Source: Streptomyces diastatochromogenes
Lineage (GTDB): Bacteria; Actinomycetota; Actinomycetes; Streptomycetales; Streptomycetaceae
Direction: 5' to 3'
Length of the DNA stretch: 64,000 bases
Assembly: GCA_026913215.1 (NCBI GenBank)
Contig: JAPTYK010000001.1
Coordinates: 4,650,001 to 4,714,000 of the forward strand
The notes beneath the pieces are model-generated. The model saw only the letters and a program-made list of their open reading frames with translations. It was not told the origin of the DNA and searched no databases. Shown piece by piece: positions 19,732 to 27,937 of this stretch (positions are counted from its first letter, which is position 1; each line of letters opens with the position of its first letter). A program made the position numbers and the translations under genes.

Positions 19732-21058
19732 GGATGACCTCCACCTGTCCGAGTCCGACCTCCAGCGAGAGGTCCAGGGTGCCCGCCGGGGTGATCCCGG
19801 CGGGCGGGGTGAGCGTCTCGGTCACGTCGCGGTCCGGCGCGATGTCGATGTCGCCGGAGGGCGCGCCCGGCAGTTGCAGATCGCCCAGACCCACCTGGGC
19901 GTGCAGCTTCACCACCGCGCTCTTCGGCACGACGACCTTGAGCTGTCCGGCGCCCACTCCGGCACGGGTGGTCACCGTCGTGCCGGCCGGGAGCGGGAGC
20001 CCGGACAGGTCGAGGGTGCCGACCCCGGTGTCCAGTTCGTAGTCCGGCTGGACGGCGGCGACCGAGGCGGGCCGCCATGTCTCGCGGATCCATTCCGTGC
20101 TGATCCGGTCGGGCAGCGCCGAGGCCAGGGCGAGCAGGCCCGCCGTGACCACGGTCAGGAAGACCGTGCCGAACCCGGTCCGTCCGAGGAAGCTGCTGAC
20201 GACGAGGCCCACGCCGAACACCGCGAGCGCGGCGGCCAGACCGATCTGCAGGCTGGTGCCCAGCGGGTGGGTGTCCCACGTCAGGCCCGTGCCGAGACCG
20301 CCCGCGAGCAGGGCGAGCAGGAACACGAGCCCGCCTATGGAGTACGGGCTCCGGCGGACGGAGGGCGTCGGCCGCCCGGGCGCCTCCGGTCCGGGACCCC
20401 ACTGACTGCCCGGCTTCGGCACCTCGCCGTTGACCTTGCCGTCCTCGTCGAGGATTCCGTGCGGTCCCCACATGTAGCCGATGGCCAGCTTGCCCGTCGA
20501 GCCGTCCTTGACGATCGGGTCCCGCCACCAGGAGGGGGACTCGAAGATCGGCGGGGCCTTGGTCTCGGGCGGAGCCTCGGCGACCGTGAGGGTCGGCGAG
20601 GCGTCCGACCTCCCCTCGGTCTCACCGCCGACCCGCCGCCGCTGCGACCACACGGCCGCACCGGCCACCGCGAGCGTCAGCGTCAGCGTGAATCCGAGCA
20701 GCTGCCCGCTGTGCATCGTCGACAGGAAGATCCCGCAGCCGATCAGCGCCATCAGCAGGGCCGCCAGGGAGGCCCCGGACACCCGGCCCGTCAGCAGTCT
20801 GCGGCCCTCGCTCTCCTCCTCGCCCACGAGTGGGATCAGCAGCCACGCGAAGCCGTAGAACAGCAGCCCCAGGCCGCCCGTCACCGCCAGCACGCCGATC
20901 ACCACCCGGAATATCACCGGGTCGAGGTCGAAGTGCCGCCCGAGACCTCCACAGACGCCACCCACGACGTTGCTTCCGCGCGAGCGCCGGAGCGGCGGGG
21001 CGGTATCGGCCTCCGCCGGCGGCGGGGCCTCGTGCTGCGAAGGCATCGAACTCGTCAT
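19718..21058 (-). CDS. PspC domain membrane protein with C-terminal cell-surface beta domain
   Basis: A 446-residue protein. The PspC domain (LRRSRGSNVVGGVCGGLGRH... LFYGFAWLLIPLVGEEE) is followed by pairs of membrane spans (LAALLMALIGCGIFL, TLTLTLAVAGAAVW, LVFLLALLAGGLGTGL, GLAAALAVFGVGLVVSSFL, VFLTVVTAGLLALASAL). The C-terminal 130 residues, from PDYELDTGVGTLDLSGLPL, carry repeated VG/GVG-strand motifs like the adhesin-like or LiaF-type domains. The start is ATG 21058 (MTSSMPSQ). PspC proteins sense envelope stress. This gene is divergent from a second PspC gene fused to a histidine kinase, 157 bases away, so the two probably act in one envelope-stress circuit. Confidence 0.88.
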   Translation of the reverse strand: MTSSMPSQHEAPPPAEADTAPPLRRSRGSNVVGGVCGGLGRHFDLDPVIFRVVIGVLAVTGGLGLLFYGFAWLLIPLVGEEESEGRRLLTGRVSGASLAALLMALIGCGIFLSTMHSGQLLGFTLTLTLAVAGAAVWSQRRRVGGETEGRSDASPTLTVAEAPPETKAPPIFESPSWWRDPIVKDGSTGKLAIGYMWGPHGILDEDGKVNGEVPKPGSQWGPGPEAPGRPTPSVRRSPYSIGGLVFLLALLAGGLGTGLTWDTHPLGTSLQIGLAAALAVFGVGLVVSSFLGRTGFGTVFLTVVTAGLLALASALPDRISTEWIRETWRPASVAAVQPDYELDTGVGTLDLSGLPLPAGTTVTTRAGVGAGQLKVVVPKSAVVKLHAQVGLGDLQLPGAPSGDIDIAPDRDVTETLTPPAGITPAGTLDLSLEVGLGQVEVIRAAS

Positions 21059-21214
21059 GTCTCCATGGTGACGGCCCGTGACGCCCCACGGCACCGGGAC
21101 CGACCCTGGCCCGACCCTGATATTCGCGGGGCCGCCGTCCCCGAGTCCGTACCAGGGACGATCTCAGGGCCGCCCCTGATGTCCGGGGCGGGCCGGACGT
21201 GTGACGATCGGTGC

Positions 21215-22475
21215 ATGTCCGCAACCGCTCGTGTCACCGAGACCGACGAACCACCCGTGCGCAGGCTCTACCGGAGCGCCGACGGGCGGTGGCTCGGCGG
21301 TGTCGCACGCGGCCTCGCGGGCCATCTGGGCCTGCCGGTCGTCTGGGTGCGCGCGCTCTTCGTGGTGCTGTCGTTCTCGAACGGTCTGGGCATCGTGCTC
21401 TACGCGGTCTTCTGGATCGTCGTCCCGCTCGGTGTCGGCGGCCGGTCCGCCCCGCGTTCCCTCTTCGAGGAGACTCCGGACGGGCGGCGCAGACTGCGCA
21501 AGCCCGACAGCGGCCAGGTCGTCGCCCTGATCGCGCTCGGCATCGGCATCGCGGCCCTCGTCGGGAACATCAGCGTCGACAACGAGACGGGGCGCTACAT
21601 ATGGCCCCTGCTCCTCATAGCCGTCGGCGTCGTCCTCGTCTGGAGACAGGTGGACAACGCCCGCCGGGCCAGCTGGACCGACCCCGGCCGGCACAGACGG
21701 GCGTTCCAGGTCGTCCGAGGGCTCGTCGGAGTCGGGCTCGTCGGCACCGGTCTCGCGGTCTTCGTGGTGGTCCGCGGCTCCGTCGCCCAGCTCGGCACGG
21801 CGCTCACCGCCGCCGTCGCGGTCCTCACCGGCATAGCCCTGCTCGCGGGTCCGTGGCTGGTCCGGATGTCCCAGGACCTCACGGAGGAGCGGACCATGCG
21901 CATCCGCGCACAGGAGCGCGCCGAGGTCGCGGCCCACGTCCACGACTCCGTGCTCCACACCCTCACGCTGATCCAGCGCAACGCCGACGACGCCGGCGAG
22001 GTGCGCCGCCTGGCCCGAGCGCAGGAGCGCGAGCTGCGGAACTGGCTCTACAAGCCCGAGGGCACCGGCCGGGACGAGGAGCCCGAGACGCTCGCGGAGG
22101 CGGTGAAGCGGGCGGCGGCCGAGGTGGAGGACAAGCACGGCGTCCCGTTGGAGGTGGTCGTCGTCGGTGACTGCCCCTCGACGAGAAGCTGAGCGCGCAG
22201 ATGCAGGCCGCGCGCGAGGCGATGGTCAACGCCGCCAAGTACGGTGGCGAGGGCGGGGCCGTGCAGGTGTACGCCGAGGTGGAGGGCCGCACGGTGTTCG
22301 TCTCGGTGCGGGACCGGGGCCGGGCTTCGACCTGGACGCGGTGCCCGAGGACCGGATGGGCGTACGAGAATCGATCATCGGCCGTATGCAGCGGAACGGC
22401 GGCACGGCCCGGTTGCGGTCACCGCAGGGTGGGGGCACCGAAGTGGAGCTCGAGATGGAGAGGGCGGACGGATGA
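21215..22475 (+). CDS. PspC-histidine kinase fusion (two frameshifts)
   Basis: A membrane sensor kinase. Residues 15-75 form a PspC domain (LYRSADGRWLGGVARGLAGHLG... LYAVFWIVVPLG). Further spans follow (VVALIALGIGIAALVG, YIWPLLLIAVGVVLVW, GLVGVGLVGTGLAVFVVV, TAAVAVLTGIALLAGPWL). The dimerisation/phosphoacceptor helix is AAHVHDSVLHTLTLIQ (HisKA_3 type) and the ATPase domain has AREAMVNAAKYGG (N box) and, after repair, RDRGRGFDLD and GGGTEVELEME. The start is ATG 21215. Breaks at 22175-22178 and near 22325 are each repaired by one base in a C or G run. The stop overlaps the response regulator start (ATGA). Confidence 0.9.
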
Positions 22476-23188
22476 GCGACGAGACCGGAGCGGCGACCGG
22501 AGCCGATGCGGGGGCGCCGGGCACGGAGCGCCGGGTGCGGGTGGTGCTCGTCGACGACCACCGGATGTTCCGCACGGGGGTCCAGGCCGAGATCGGCCGG
22601 ACCGAGGTCACCGGTGTCGAGGTGGTCGGCGAGGCCGCCGACGTCGACCAGGCGGTCACGGTCATCACCGCGACCCGCCCCGAGGTCGTCCTCCTCGACG
22701 TGCACCTGCCGGGCGGCGGTGGGGTCGAGGTGCTGCGGCGCTGCGCGAGCCTGATGGGCGCGTCCGAGAACCCGGTGCGTTTCCTGGCCCTGTCGGTCTC
22801 GGACGCGGCCGAGGACGTCATCGGGGTGATCCGGGGCGGTGCCCGCGGCTATGTCACCAAGACGATCACCGGCACGGACCTGGTCGACTCGATCTTCCGG
22901 GTCCAGGAGGGCGACGCCGTCTTCTCGCCGCGCCTCGCCGGTTTCGTCCTGGACGCCTTCGCCTCGACGGACGCGCCGCCGGTGGACGAGGACCTCGACC
23001 GGCTCACCCAGCGGGAGCGGGAGGTGCTGCGGCTGATCGCCCGGGGGTACGCGTACAAGGAGATCGCCAAGCAGCTCTACATCTCCGTGAAGACGGTCGA
23101 GTCGCACGTCTCGGCAGTGCTCCGGAAGCTCCAGCTCTCCAACCGCCACGAACTGACGCGCTGGGCCACCGCCCGCCGCCTGGTCTGA
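22472..23188 (+). CDS. NarL/LuxR family response regulator
   Basis: A complete 238-residue two-component regulator, partner of the preceding kinase. The receiver domain has VVLVDDHRMFRTG with the acidic pair, the phospho-acceptor Asp in VVLLDVHLPGGGG, a Ser switch in LALSVSD and Lys in GYVTKTITG. The LuxR-type HTH is LTQREREVLRLIARGYAYKEIA with KTVESHVSAVLRKLQLSNR. The start ATG 22472 overlaps the kinase stop by four bases, so the pair is translationally coupled. Likely target: envelope-stress genes including the divergent PspC gene (inference). Confidence 0.95.
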   Translation: MSDETGAATGADAGAPGTERRVRVVLVDDHRMFRTGVQAEIGRTEVTGVEVVGEAADVDQAVTVITATRPEVVLLDVHLPGGGGVEVLRRCASLMGASENPVRFLALSVSDAAEDVIGVIRGGARGYVTKTITGTDLVDSIFRVQEGDAVFSPRLAGFVLDAFASTDAPPVDEDLDRLTQREREVLRLIARGYAYKEIAKQLYISVKTVESHVSAVLRKLQLSNRHELTRWATARRLV

Positions 23189-23480
23189 GCGGAGCCGAGC
23201 GGGCCTGGGCGGGGCCGGAACCGGGCCGGAGCCGGACCTGAGGCGGGCCTGGGCTGGCCTGACAGGGCCGGTGTCCCGAGCCGGACCTGACTGAGCAGGC
23301 ATGACGGGGCCGGTGTCCGGAGCAGCCGGGCCTGAGCCGGGTCGCGCGAAGCTCACCGGAACCGGGCCTGAGCCGGGTCGCGCGAGGCCCACCGGAAACT
23401 GGCCTGAGCCGGGCCTGAGCCGGGTCGCGCGGGACTCATCGGAACCGGGCCGGAACCAGGCCTGTGTCGGCCCTGAGTCG
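23189..23480. repeat. Long imperfect repeat array between convergent genes
   Basis: After the response-regulator stop the sequence is built of shuffled GGGCCGGAACCGGGCC and CCTGAGCCGGGTCGCGCG words. The clearest part, about 23328-23470, has a roughly 37-base unit CCTGAGCCGGGTCGCGCG plus ARGCYCACCGGAACCGGG in about four copies. No gene is supported in this 300-base stretch. Confidence 0.8.
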
Positions 23481-23493
23481 GATCGTGTGTCGC

Positions 23494-24604
23494 TCAGTCG
23501 ACGCGGGTCGCGCCCGCGAAGGGCATTTCGTCGATGGGGGCGATGCGGACCGGGGCGCCGGGGCGGGGGGCGTGGATCATCTGGCCGCCGCCGATGTAGA
23601 GCCCGACGTGGCTGATGCCGGAGTAGAAGAAGACGAGGTCGCCGGGGGCGAGCTGGGAGAGGGGGATGCGTCGGCCGGCGTTGATCTGGGTGTACGTGGT
23701 GCGGGGCAGGGAGACGCCGGCGGCGCGCCAGGCCGCCTGGGTGAGGCCGGAGCAGTCGTAGGCGGAGGGCCCGTCGCTCCCCAGACGTAGGGCTTGCCGA
23801 GCTGGGCGCGGGCGAAGGCGATGGCCTCGGCGGCGCGGCCGGCCGGGGCGGTGACCGGTTCGCGCTCGCCGCCCGAGGAGCGGTCGGCCCGTACGGGGTG
23901 GAGCTCCCGGCCGTGTCGGGGTGCTCGGCGCGTCGGTCCGTGGGGAGGGGCGGAGGTGTCCCGGGTCGTGTCGGCCGCCTCGTAGCGGGCGCGTTCCTCC
24001 GCGGTCAGCCGGGCGAGCAGGGTCCTGGCCTCCGCCAGTTTGGCGACCACGGTGGCCTTCTGCCTGCGCAGCTCTGCCTCGTGTCCGCGCAGTGCGGTGA
24101 GGGTCCCCGCCGACTCGCCGCGCAGCTGCCGGATCGCGGCGAGTTCGCGCCGGACGGCCGTGAGGGCGGTGGCCTGGCGCTCCCGGCCTTCTCGGCGAGG
24201 GCGGCCCGCTCCAGGTACTGGTCGGGGTCGGAGGTGAGGACGAGCTGCACGGCGGGGTCGAGTCCTCCGGAGCGGTACTGGGCGGCGGCCATGGCCCCGA
24301 GGCCGTCGCGGGCGGTGTTGAGCCGCTCGGTCCTGCGGGCGGCCTCGTCGCGCAGCCGGTCGAAGGCGGCGCGTGCCTCGTCGGCCTTCTCCTTCGCCCC
24401 GTTGTACCGCTCGGTCGCGACCTCGGCCTCCTCGTAGAGCCGGTCGACCTTCGCCTTGACCTGGGCGGTGGTGGGCCGGGGGTCCGCGTGTCCGGAGCCT
24501 TCGAAGAGCGTGGCCGTGGCCGCGGAGGCGAGGGCGAGGGTGGCGGCGGTGCGGACCGCGGAGGTGCCGAGGGGGGACTGTTTGGACTTCCGGTGTGCTG
24601 CCAC
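23494..24604 (-). CDS. Secreted NlpC/P60 peptidoglycan endopeptidase (frameshifted)
   Basis: An exported cell-wall hydrolase of the RipA/NlpC type, cutting within the stem peptide. N-terminal signal: MAAHRKSKQS... TAATLALASAATATL. Then a long coiled coil (residues about 45-220: KAKVDRLYEEAEVATERYNGAKEKADEARAAF and similar) and, at the C-terminus, the NlpC/P60 domain: AQLGKPYVWGATGP, catalytic Cys in YDCSGLTQAAW, GDLVFF, His in SGISHVGLYIGGG and the third residue near MIHAPRPG. The start is GTG 24604. Breaks near 24185 and 23780 place the protein in three frames. The coiled coil typically controls the enzyme. Confidence 0.92.
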
Positions 24605-24639
24605 GAGGGCGGGTCACATCCTCTTCCCTGGGGGACGGG

Positions 24640-24800
24640 GACCGCCGGGCCGGCGGCGGGCCGCACAGGGGAGACGGACCGCCGCCGGTTTTCTCGGCGG
24701 GGGTGACCGACAGCCGCCGGATCTCCGGCGGAGGTGGGGAGCCGGTCACCTGGTGGAGGACGCTAAACCTGGGGTCACGGCTGGACGGGGAGTTGACCGC
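24640..24800 (-). promoter_or_regulatory. Structured 5' leader upstream of the NlpC/P60 gene
   Basis: Nested inverted repeats are visible: GGTGACCG (24702-24709) with CGGTCACC (24743-24750) encloses CCGCCGGA/TCCGGCGG (24714-24721 with 24724-24731); a third pairing, CCGCCGCCGG with CGGCGG, lies next to it. The whole 342-base gap to the divergent gene at 24947 has no coding frame I can support. The fold could be a riboswitch or a binding region; many Streptomyces cell-wall hydrolase genes carry c-di-AMP riboswitches, but I do not see that motif's GGGGGTGAAT core here. Confidence 0.4.
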
Positions 24801-24933
24801 TATTGGCATGAGTTGACGTGTCGGGGACCGAATTCGTTCGCCCGGAGTGAGGGGTCGGGGACATTCCGTCGATGGGCCGACCGAACCGCCGGAGGGAGTG
24901 GACCCGGCCGGAAAGCGGTGGTAGGGCCCCGGT

Positions 24934-24939
24934 TAGGCT
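24934..24939 (+). promoter_or_regulatory. -10 box of a probable leaderless gene
   Basis: TAGGCT lies 7 bases before the ATG at 24947, so transcription would begin at or next to the start codon. No ribosome-binding sequence is present between them. Confidence 0.5.
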
Positions 24940-24946
24940 CCGCCCC

Positions 24947-25300
24947 ATGGACGTACTCATCAATGTCTTCGTCGCCCTGCACATCATCGGTATCGCCTCC
25001 CTCCTCGGCGGCTTCCTGACCCAGATGAAGGCGATGGGCGCCGGTACGGCCCGCTTCGTCCCCGCGATGCTGCACGGCGCGCTGACCATGCTGGTCACGG
25101 GCGTCGCGCTGGTCGGGCTCAACCAGGCCGACGACCACACCGTGAACAACCTCAAGGTCGGCATCAAGCTGGCGATCCTCGTCGTGATCCTGGGCCTGGT
25201 CTACGTGAAGCGGGACGAGGAGAAGGTCGACAAGGGCCTCTTCGGCGCCGTCGGCGGCCTGACCATGGCGAACATCTTCATCGCGACCCTCTGGGTGTGA
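24947..25300 (+). CDS. Small four-span membrane protein, function unknown
   Basis: A complete 117-residue protein, MDVLINVFVALHIIGIASLL onward, with about four hydrophobic helices (8-28, 40-60, 70-88, 100-117) and a short charged loop VKRDEEKVDKG. It resembles small membrane proteins widely conserved in Streptomyces next to pcrA, but I know no function. The ATG is fixed by the hydrophobic start and the adjacent -10 box. It lies 123 bases before pcrA on the same strand. Confidence 0.85.
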   Translation: MDVLINVFVALHIIGIASLLGGFLTQMKAMGAGTARFVPAMLHGALTMLVTGVALVGLNQADDHTVNNLKVGIKLAILVVILGLVYVKRDEEKVDKGLFGAVGGLTMANIFIATLWV

Positions 25301-25408
25301 CCCCCGCGCGGCCTCCGCGCGGCCTCTGCGCGCCTCCTGCGCGACCCGGGTGTGAGCCCTTCCACAGAGACCGTCCCGAAGGCGGACCCGGATGTCGGTG
25401 GGGCGTCC

Positions 25409-25414
25409 TAGACT
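25409..25414 (+). promoter_or_regulatory. -10 box upstream of pcrA
   Basis: TAGACT ends 9 bases before the pcrA ATG. A transcript from here would have an untranslated leader of only two or three bases. Confidence 0.5.
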
Positions 25415-25423
25415 CGTGAGGCG

Positions 25424-27880
25424 ATGAGCAGCCTCTTTGACGACAGCTTCCTGGCCGGCCTCCAGAACCACGCCGAGGAGCCCCCGCCCCCGCCCGAGGA
25501 CCCCGAGGGCGAGGAGTACGGCTCCCCGGCCACGGAGGAGGTCCCGCACGACCTCTTCGGGGAGCACTTCGACGCGCCCCCGTCCGACCGGGAGACGCAC
25601 TACCGCGACGGCCACCCCCGGCCCGTCGTGGACCCCGCCGCGCTCCTGGAAGGGCTGAACGAACAGCAGCGCGCCGCCGTCGTCCACACCGGCACCCCGC
25701 TGCTCATCGTCGCCGGCGCCGGCTCCGGCAAGACCCGGGTGCTCACCCACCGCATCGCCCACCTCCTGGGCACGCGGCACGTCCACCCCGGCCAGATACT
25801 GGCGATCACCTTCACCAACAAGGCCGCCGGCGAGATGAAGGAGCGCGTCGAGCAGCTCGTCGGACCGCGCGCGAGCGCGATGTGGGTCATGACCTTCCAC
25901 AGCGCCTGCGTCCGCATCCTGCGCCGCGAGTCGAAGCGGCTCGGCTTCACCTCCTCCTTCTCGATCTACGACGCCGCCGACTCCAAGCGGCTGATGTCCC
26001 TGGTCTGCCGTGACCTGGACCTCGACCCGAAGAAGTTCCCGCCGAAGGCGTTCAGCGCCAAGATCTCGAACCTCAAGAACGAGCTGATCGACGAGGAGGC
26101 CTTCGCCGACCAGGCCGCCGACGGCTTCGAGAAGACGCTCGCCGAGGCGTACCGGATGTACCAGGCGCGGCTGCGCGAGGCCAACGCCCTGGACTTCGAC
26201 GACATCATCATGACGACGGTCCACCTGCTCCAGGCGTTCCCGGACGTCGCCGAGCACTACCGCCGCCGCTTCCGGCACGTCCTCGTCGACGAGTACCAGG
26301 ACACCAACCACGCGCAGTACACCCTCGTGCGGGAGCTCGTCGGCACCGGCTACGAGGACCTCGGCCCGGCCGAGCTGTGCGTCGTCGGCGACGCCGACCA
26401 GTCGATCTACGCCTTCCGGGGCGCGACCATCCGCAACATCCTCCAGTTCGAGGAGGACTACCCGGACGCGACGACGATCCTCCTGGAGCAGAACTACCGC
26501 TCCACCCAGACGATCCTCTCCGCCGCCAACGCCGTCATCGAGCGCAACGAGTCCCGCCGCCCCAAGAACCTGTGGACGAACGCGGGCGCGGGAGCGCAGA
26601 TCACCGGCTACGTCGCCGACACCGAGCACGACGAGGCCCAGTTCGTCGCCGACGAGATCGACCGGCTCACCGACACGGGCGACGCCAAGGCGGGGGACGT
26701 CGCCGTCTTCTACCGGACCAACGCCCAGTCCCGTGTCTTCGAAGAGGTCTTCATCCGCGTCGGCCTGCCCTACAAGGTCGTCGGCGGCGTGCGCTTCTAC
26801 GAGCGCAAGGAGGTCCGGGACGTCCTCGCGTACCTCCGCGTCCTCGCCAACCCCGAGGACAACGTCCCGCTGCGCCGCATCCTCAACGTCCCCAAGCGGG
26901 GCATCGGCGAGCGCGCCGAGGCGATGATCGACGCCCTCTCCCTGCGCGAGCGGATCACCTTCCCGCAGGCCCTCAAGCGGGTCGACGAGGCGTACGGCAT
27001 GGCCGCGCGCTCGGCGAACGCGGTGAAGCGGTTCAACGCGCTCATGGACGAGCTGCGCACCGTCGTCGAGTCCGGCGCCGGCCCCGCCGTCGTCCTGGAA
27101 GCGGTCCTGGAGCGGACCGGCTACCTGGCCGAGCTCCAGGCCTCGACGGACCCGCAGGACGAGACCCGGATCGAGAACCTCCAGGAACTCGCCGCCGTCG
27201 CCCTGGAGTTCGAGCAGGAGCGCGGCGAAGAGCCCGCGACCCTCGCCGAGTTCCTGGAGAAGGTCGCGCTCGTCGCCGACTCCGACCAGATCCCGGACGA
27301 GGACGAGGAGGGCCGGGGCGTCATCACCCTGATGACCCTGCACACCGCCAAGGGCCTGGAGTTCCCGGTGGTGTTCCTCACCGGCATGGAGGACGGCGTC
27401 TTCCCGCACATGCGCGCCCTCGGGCAGACGAAGGAGCTGGAGGAGGAGCGGCGCCTCGCGTACGTCGGCATCACGCGCGCGCGTGAGCGGCTCTACCTCA
27501 CCCGCTCGTCGATGCGCAGCGCCTGGGGCCAGCCCTCGTACAACCCGGCCTCGCGCTTCCTGGAGGAGATCCCGCCCGCGTACCTGGAGTGGAAGCGGAC
27601 CGGTCCGATGGCGAAGCCCGCCGGGCCGACCTCGGGGATCACCTCCTCGCTCTCCTCCTCCCGCGCGCGCTCCGGCCCCTCCGGCTTCGCCACCCGGCGC
27701 GCCGGCGACAAGCCGGTGATCTCCCTCCAGGTCGGCGACCGGGTCACGCACGACCAGTTCGGCCTCGGCACGGTCGTGTCGGTGACCGGGGCGGGCTCGG
27801 ACGCGCAGGCGACCATCGACTTCGGCGACGACAAGCCGAAGCGGCTGCTGCTGCGGTACGCGCCGGTCGAGAAGCTGTAG
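25424..27880 (+). CDS. pcrA: ATP-dependent DNA helicase PcrA/UvrD
   Basis: A complete 818-residue superfamily 1A 3'-5' helicase for nucleotide excision repair and removal of RecA from DNA. Motifs in order: Q motif LNEQQRAAV, I AGAGSGKTRVLTHR, Ia FTNKAAGEMKERV, II VDEYQDTNHAQY, III VVGDADQSIYAFRGA, IV LEQNYRSTQTIL, V LMTLHTAKGLEFPVVFLTG, VI RRLAYVGITRARERLYL. The C-terminal region VGDRVTHDQFGLGTVVSVTG is the Tudor-like RNA-polymerase-binding module. The start is ATG 25424 after the -10 box. The order with the next M23 gene and sucCD corresponds to mycobacterial uvrD1. No frame break. Confidence 0.97.
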   Translation: MSSLFDDSFLAGLQNHAEEPPPPPEDPEGEEYGSPATEEVPHDLFGEHFDAPPSDRETHYRDGHPRPVVDPAALLEGLNEQQRAAVVHTGTPLLIVAGAGSGKTRVLTHRIAHLLGTRHVHPGQILAITFTNKAAGEMKERVEQLVGPRASAMWVMTFHSACVRILRRESKRLGFTSSFSIYDAADSKRLMSLVCRDLDLDPKKFPPKAFSAKISNLKNELIDEEAFADQAADGFEKTLAEAYRMYQARLREANALDFDDIIMTTVHLLQAFPDVAEHYRRRFRHVLVDEYQDTNHAQYTLVRELVGTGYEDLGPAELCVVGDADQSIYAFRGATIRNILQFEEDYPDATTILLEQNYRSTQTILSAANAVIERNESRRPKNLWTNAGAGAQITGYVADTEHDEAQFVADEIDRLTDTGDAKAGDVAVFYRTNAQSRVFEEVFIRVGLPYKVVGGVRFYERKEVRDVLAYLRVLANPEDNVPLRRILNVPKRGIGERAEAMIDALSLRERITFPQALKRVDEAYGMAARSANAVKRFNALMDELRTVVESGAGPAVVLEAVLERTGYLAELQASTDPQDETRIENLQELAAVALEFEQERGEEPATLAEFLEKVALVADSDQIPDEDEEGRGVITLMTLHTAKGLEFPVVFLTGMEDGVFPHMRALGQTKELEEERRLAYVGITRARERLYLTRSSMRSAWGQPSYNPASRFLEEIPPAYLEWKRTGPMAKPAGPTSGITSSLSSSRARSGPSGFATRRAGDKPVISLQVGDRVTHDQFGLGTVVSVTGAGSDAQATIDFGDDKPKRLLLRYAPVEKL

Positions 27881-27889
27881 CGGAGAAGG

Positions 27890-27922
27890 GAAGGGCCCCG
27901 GCTCGATGCCGGGGCCCTTCTT
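27890..27922. terminator. Bidirectional terminator between pcrA and the M23 gene
   Basis: A perfect 13-bp stem GAAGGGCCCCGGC/GCCGGGGCCCTTC with a TCGAT loop, followed by TT on the plus strand and preceded by sequence allowing use by the convergent minus-strand gene. Confidence 0.88.
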
Positions 27923-27937
27923 CGCGTAGGGGGAAGC

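Noticed and set aside
24640..24800. Calling the structured leader a c-di-AMP (ydaO) riboswitch
   Set aside because: The conserved core words are missing, so I describe only the inverted repeats.
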